NCBI GenBank assembly: GCA_013376735.1
Contig: VINJ01000001.1
Coordinates: forward strand, 2,728,001 to 2,792,000
Direction: 5' to 3'
Source of the DNA: a bacterium Scap17
Lineage (GTDB): Bacteria > Pseudomonadota > Gammaproteobacteria > Pseudomonadales > Halomonadaceae
DNA: 64,000 nt
Shown: piece after piece, positions 60,506-64,000 of the stretch
Position numbering within the stretch: the stretch's first letter is position 1
Layout: each line of letters begins with the position of its first letter
The notes under the pieces: generated by a model
Seen by the model: the letters and a program-made list of their open reading frames with translations, nothing else
Told to the model about the DNA's origin: nothing
Databases searched by the model: none
Position numbers and translations under genes: made by a program

Positions 60506-62025
60506 GCCTCGGCCTCGGATGGCATCTTGCCACTCGGTTGACCAGACGCCTGATCGTTCAGCAATTGCGCCAGCCAGTATGGCGCCTTGCCTGAGCAGCG
60601 CTCGCTGGGTAGCTCATGCATCTCGAGCGCGATATCCAGCCCCGCGTCGTCCTCTGCCAGGTCGGTCAGTGACTTGATGCGGCGCGCGATATCCGCAAAA
60701 TGTTCGCGGGGGGTATGGGGCAGCAGGAAGAGCCAATGGCCGGCATCGTATTCACAGACCAGGTCGGTATCTCGCAGCAGGCTCGTCAGACGCTGGGCCA
60801 TGGCGCTCAATGACGCTGCCGGCGATGAAGCCGGCAGCGGAGACGCCACCGAGCGAGAAGAAAGGGCACCGGAGGACATCACCATCAGCAGATGGCGGTG
60901 GGCATGACGACGGGCGAGAGGCACCAGCAGGTCCAGCATGTGATGCAGCTCGGCGCGTGAGACCTGCTGTCCCGCCATCTGCTCGGGCATGCCTTCCTTG
61001 CGCGGCAAGGCGACGACGCGACGCCCGGCCTCGCTGAGCGCCAGCGAGGCTACACGTTGCTGGATCAGCTCTCCGGGCTGCTGCAACTGGCCGCAATCCA
61101 TGCACTGGACTTCCACCTCGCCTTCTACCAGCCATAGATCACATTTCCCGCAGGCCAGCGATTCCAGCGGTCGATCATAGTCGACCCCGATATGCCGCAG
61201 CCGGACATGACATGTCGGACAGACGAGTCGTTCGTCATGCGTGAAGTGATCCAGACGATCCACATGACCGCAGGTGAAACAGTGCAGCCCATCGAGCGCC
61301 ACGAGATCCAGATGGCGGCAACGCGGGCAGACATCGATGTAGTTGAGGTGCACGCTGCGACACTGTCGGCAATGACGCGTACGTGTCATGAGCGTCACCT
61401 CGCGGGTCCAGCCACGCTGAACGAAAAGTGCAAGCAGATCATGCTGCTCGCTGGCAGTCATGCCCCATGCACTCAACAGAGGCCATTCACACCCGGCCAT
61501 CAGTGCAGGTGACAGGGAGACCTGAAGGACATGGTCGGGGTAGAGGCGCCACCAACGCAGCAGCCGCTCGGCGCTCGCCGACAGCCCAGCCTCGTGTTGT
61601 TCAGCTGATGCCGAAGCCTCCAGGCGCTTCTCCACATCTGACAGGTCAAGCAGACGGCTGCCCGGCCATTGATTGGCCAGTGCCTCGATGGAAGAAGAGC
61701 TTGTCCCCGACACGATCACGGGCATCAGCGCACCTGGCACCGTGGCTCGGATATCGCTCAGCAGGCGCTCGGCCTCCTGCAGCGTCAGATTACCCGCCGG
61801 CTGAACCGCCAGATGGATGGCATCACACTGGCTGCCCGCAGAAACGTCAGTCGCAGGAAATCCAGTCGCATCGGCGTGCGAAGCGAGATATGGCGCTCGC
61901 TCCGCGAGCATCGCCAGCAGGTCCTGTGTCTCGACTGCCCACTCTTTCTCTTCGACCTGAAAATGCCCATCACTTGAGTGCTCACTACTTGCAGCCGCAG
62001 GACGGCCAACAACGGCTATGTACAT
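60502..62025 (-). CDS. Zinc-cysteine regulator with TackOD1-like and degenerate GGDEF-like domains
   Basis: A 507-residue cytoplasmic protein, first gene of a three-gene operon. Residues 1-200 resemble a degenerate receiver-like domain. Residues 219-310 carry a dense cysteine cluster (CRQC, CPRC, CFTCGH, CPTC, CGKC, CMDCG), expected to bind several zinc ions, as in the TackOD1 output domain recalled from family knowledge. Residues about 375-490 resemble a GGDEF fold (AMAQRLTSLLRDTDLVCEYDAGHWLFLLPHTPREHF), where the G-G-D-E-F loop is replaced by YDAGHW, so it should not make cyclic-di-GMP. It may sense a nucleotide and control the adjoining synthase. The ATG at 62025 is preferred over a GTG at 62091. 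Confidence 0.82.
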   Translation of the reverse strand: MYIAVVGRPAAASSEHSSDGHFQVEEKEWAVETQDLLAMLAERAPYLASHADATGFPATDVSAGSQCDAIHLAVQPAGNLTLQEAERLLSDIRATVPGALMPVIVSGTSSSSIEALANQWPGSRLLDLSDVEKRLEASASAEQHEAGLSASAERLLRWWRLYPDHVLQVSLSPALMAGCEWPLLSAWGMTASEQHDLLALFVQRGWTREVTLMTRTRHCRQCRSVHLNYIDVCPRCRHLDLVALDGLHCFTCGHVDRLDHFTHDERLVCPTCHVRLRHIGVDYDRPLESLACGKCDLWLVEGEVEVQCMDCGQLQQPGELIQQRVASLALSEAGRRVVALPRKEGMPEQMAGQQVSRAELHHMLDLLVPLARRHAHRHLLMVMSSGALSSRSVASPLPASSPAASLSAMAQRLTSLLRDTDLVCEYDAGHWLFLLPHTPREHFADIARRIKSLTDLAEDDAGLDIALEMHELPSERCSGKAPYWLAQLLNDQASGQPSGKMPSEAEA

Positions 62026-62520
62026 CAGAAAATCCCGTGAGGTCAGTCTTCGCCCCACCACGCGCCCCCATACTTCAGCATGAGATATCACGGATGAAAC
62101 ACTGGTGCAGAATCAACCTCATGGGACTGACACCATGAAACGGAGTTCATGGCGAATTGCCAACCTCGGCCTTTTGAGCAGTGGCCTCATACCCTCATGT
62201 CGTCAAACACACATCCATCTAATGACAATGACTGAGAAAACTGACACAAAAGCTTGACTTAAATTGCATTTGACCTGATGGACTATTGAATCTCTCCTCG
62301 TTGAACCTCGCCCTCCGTCAATAGCCGCCAATGTACGGCCTCCCAGTCATTCCCTTGGCATGCGCGTCCTGACGATAGCGGCCTGCTCGACGTCTCCACT
62401 GGCAACCAGATGACCGTCAGGCATTTCCCGCAACCAAAAAAGCCGGCACCTGAGACAGGTACCGGCTTCATCGTCACGACCTCAGGTCGATGACAGACTC
62501 ATGCGCTGAGCAAGCGGGGC
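62026..62520. other. Intergenic region upstream of the three-gene operon
   Basis: About 495 bases, with an AT-richer core (62150-62300). It should hold the promoter of the zinc-regulator/glycosyltransferase/HlyD operon. The right end carries the purU terminator (62436-62467). No gene is supported. Confidence 0.45.
62436..62467 (-). terminator. Rho-independent terminator after purU
   Basis: The arms agccggcacctg and caggtaccggct (one mismatch) surround an AGA loop. On the minus strand a run of six T follows. Confidence 0.75.
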
Positions 62521-63375
62521 TCAGGCGAAGACGATGGTCTTGTTGCCGTGGATCAGCACACGATCCTGCAGGTGCCAGCGCAGGCCGCGGGCCAGCACCT
62601 TCTGCTCGACATCACGACCGATGCGCACCAGTTCCTCGGCGGTATGGCAGTGTGTGACGCGATGGATGTCCTGCTCGATGATCGGGCCGGCATCCAGTTC
62701 TTCGGTCACGTAATGGCAGGTCGCCCCGATCAGCTTGACCCCGCGCCCGAAGGCCTGGTGATACGGCTTGGCACCCACGAAGGAAGGCAGGAAGCTGTGG
62801 TGGATGTTGATCAGGCGACCGGCATAGCGTTCACACAGGCTCGGTGGAATGATCTGCATGTAGCGCGCCAGCACGATGCAATCGGCCCGGGATTCTTCCA
62901 CCAGACGCTCGACTTCGGCAAAGGCCGGAGCCTTGTCATTCTTGTCGACCGGCACGTGATGGAACGGAATGCCGTGCCATTCCACCAGCGAGCGCATGTC
63001 ATCGTGATTGGAAATGACGCAGGGAATCTCGCAATCCAGATCACCGGAATGCCAGCGATGCAGCAGGTCCACCAGACAATGGGAGTCCTTGGAGACCATC
63101 AGCACGACACGCTTCTTGGCTGCGGTGTCATGCACGCGCCACTGCATGCCGAACTCTTCGCCGATCGGGGCGAAGCGCTTGCCGAGCTCAGCGGCGCTCA
63201 GGCCGATTGTTTCGGGGTTGATCTCATAGCGCATGAAGAAACGACCGGCGCCAAGATCAGAATGCTGATTGGCTTCGGTGATCCACCCGCCCTGCTCGGC
63301 GATGAAAGTGGAAACTCGGGCAACAATTCCGACCTGATCAGGGCAGGACACCACCAGGCGATAGGCGTGAGACAT
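62521..63375 (-). CDS. purU: Formyltetrahydrofolate deformylase
   Basis: A 284-residue enzyme that hydrolyses 10-formyltetrahydrofolate to formate and tetrahydrofolate, balancing one-carbon pools and feeding formate to PurT. The N-terminal ACT domain (LVVSCPDQVGIVARVSTFI) regulates the activity. The catalytic domain holds NIHHSFLPSFVGAKPYHQAFGRG and EELDAGPIIEQDIHR with the active-site Asn, His and Asp. Length matches E. coli PurU (280). An ATG at 63390 would add MVELT. The gene is at the far end from purM-purN but in the same pathway network. Confidence 0.95.
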   Translation of the reverse strand: MSHAYRLVVSCPDQVGIVARVSTFIAEQGGWITEANQHSDLGAGRFFMRYEINPETIGLSAAELGKRFAPIGEEFGMQWRVHDTAAKKRVVLMVSKDSHCLVDLLHRWHSGDLDCEIPCVISNHDDMRSLVEWHGIPFHHVPVDKNDKAPAFAEVERLVEESRADCIVLARYMQIIPPSLCERYAGRLINIHHSFLPSFVGAKPYHQAFGRGVKLIGATCHYVTEELDAGPIIEQDIHRVTHCHTAEELVRIGRDVEQKVLARGLRWHLQDRVLIHGNKTIVFA

Positions 63376-63705
63376 CGTAAGTTCAACCATTGTGATAGCG
63401 GGAATGATGTTCAGCCGGCGAAGCGCCGGCCTGCGCGAGGAATCATGACACCGCCCGTAAGCAGCCCCTCGGCAAAGGTGGACTATTGTAGCTGATCACG
63501 CGGCCTGAAACAGTGCTGTGCCCCGATTCTGTCCATATGGTCAATACGACATTGCGATCAGCGGCCATCACGCCGGCCCATCTCAAGGCATCACGCGGAC
63601 GGCTGGGCCGCTCTCGAATCGACGCGACCGGACAACAGCGCCATTTGTGGCGCTTCGCGGGATTCCCGTATAGTTGAGCCACACTTTATAGATGGCATGA
63701 CATCC
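63376..63705. other. Divergent promoter region between purU and RNase J gene
   Basis: 330 bases between divergent genes. It contains GC-rich patches and an AT-rich stretch just before the RNase J start (63670-63700). Nothing recognisable as a riboswitch or small gene was seen. Confidence 0.4.
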
Positions 63706-64000
63706 ATGTTGAAACCCCGCGTTCAAGTCCGTCAGAGACAACGTCCGCCGCTGCACCTGCTACCGCTGGGTGGCTGCGGCGAGATCGGCATGAATCTGAC
63801 GCTGTATGGTTATCAGGATCACTGGATTGCCGTGGATTGCGGCATGATGATTCGCCAGGACCTGCCGGAAGGTCCGTTGCAGGTACCGGATATCGAGTCA
63901 CTGGCAAGCCTGGGCATCAGCCCGCAGATGCTGGTGATCACCCATGGCCACGAAGACCACATCGGCGCAGTCGCCTGGCTGTGGCCGAAGTGGCGCTGCC
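63706..64000 (+). CDS. Ribonuclease J-type beta-CASP nuclease, N-terminal part (cut by window edge)
   Basis: The plus strand from an ATG at 63706 reads open to the window edge for 98 residues. The metallo-beta-lactamase core has the RNase J start LLPLGGCGEIGMNLTLYGY, the DCGMMI strand (Asp-Cys-Gly), and the metal motif THGHEDHIGA (H-x-H-x-D-H). Family knowledge: RNase J is an mRNA 5'-exonuclease/endonuclease common in Gram-positives and also found in some proteobacteria. The remainder is outside the window. In-frame ATG at 63697 is an alternative start (MTSMLKPRVQ). Confidence 0.9.
   Translation, partial: MLKPRVQVRQRQRPPLHLLPLGGCGEIGMNLTLYGYQDHWIAVDCGMMIRQDLPEGPLQVPDIESLASLGISPQMLVITHGHEDHIGAVAWLWPKWRC

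Noticed and set aside
63376-63705. Possible riboswitch upstream of purU
   Set aside because: GC-rich patches fold into small stems, but no conserved glycine, folate or purine riboswitch core could be recognised.
1-64000. tRNA and rRNA genes
   Set aside because: No cloverleaf with TTCGA/CCA-type features or rRNA-like segments was recognised anywhere; a dedicated tRNA scan would be decisive.

Overview
The window is a gene-dense, high-GC chromosomal segment from a gammaproteobacterium. Sampled housekeeping DNA is very GC-rich: bases 14041-14100 contain 44 G/C out of 60. The gene set (rsxABCDGE-nth, hda-purM-purN, dcd, apbC, metG, pepN, an MvaT-type H-NS protein, bioA, purU, RNase J) and the composition suggest a Halomonadaceae member such as Halomonas or Cobetia. 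That assignment is inference from gene content; no rRNA, tRNA or species marker is visible.

Layout. 1-8.2 kb: truncated LysR regulator, YfcL-like protein and ppnN, small membrane protein, flavodoxin, a TonB-dependent receptor with a Fur-like box, a second LysR regulator, and yjbQ. 8.2-11.0 kb: an AT-rich islet carrying one 848-residue TIR/P-loop NTPase gene, set between two diverged copies of the 3' end of yjbQ. 11.1-20.7 kb: PsiE-like protein, hda, AI-2E-family permease, purM-purN, a GDSL autotransporter esterase, dcd, apbC and an RsuA-family pseudouridine synthase. 21.2-25.5 kb: SleB-like lipoprotein hydrolase, TerB-like protein, metG, DUF3465 protein. 25.8-33.4 kb: rsxABCDGE electron-transport operon followed by nth; RsxC has an unusually long repetitive C-terminus. 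33.6-42.8 kb: PAS-PAS-GGDEF-EAL protein, small membrane protein, pepN, DUF454 protein, glycerate kinase, S1/CvfB-like protein, yajQ. 42.9-52.3 kb: divergent GNAT and RimK-like ATP-grasp genes, DUF2797 and DUF1315 genes, rhomboid protease, metallophosphatase with nadK, ECF sigma/anti-sigma pair, MvaT-like protein. 53.0-58.0 kb: bioA with a BirA-type operator, YrbL-like kinase, Na+/H+ antiporter-family protein, dinB. 58.0-62.0 kb: overlapping three-gene minus-strand operon (zinc-cysteine regulator with a degenerate GGDEF-like end, family 2 glycosyltransferase, HlyD-type protein). 62.5-64 kb: purU and the start of an RNase J gene.

How the genes work together. The Rsx complex couples electron transfer to an ion gradient and is followed by the Fe-S enzyme endonuclease III. 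PurM, PurN and PurU connect purine synthesis to formyl-folate and formate metabolism. The ECF sigma and anti-sigma genes form one regulatory unit. The 58-62 kb operon looks like an envelope or exopolysaccharide assembly unit with its own atypical regulator. The TIR/NTPase gene looks like a single-gene anti-phage (abortive infection-type) system acquired horizontally. The MvaT-like protein at 52 kb belongs to a family that silences AT-rich acquired DNA, so it may act on that islet.

Most likely candidates for something little described: the TIR/NTPase islet and its yjbQ-end target, and the zinc-regulator/glycosyltransferase/HlyD operon. Secondary oddities are a pseudouridine synthase that seems to lack its catalytic aspartate, the RsxC repeat expansion, an ECL variant of the EAL motif, and several short tandem or palindromic repeats.
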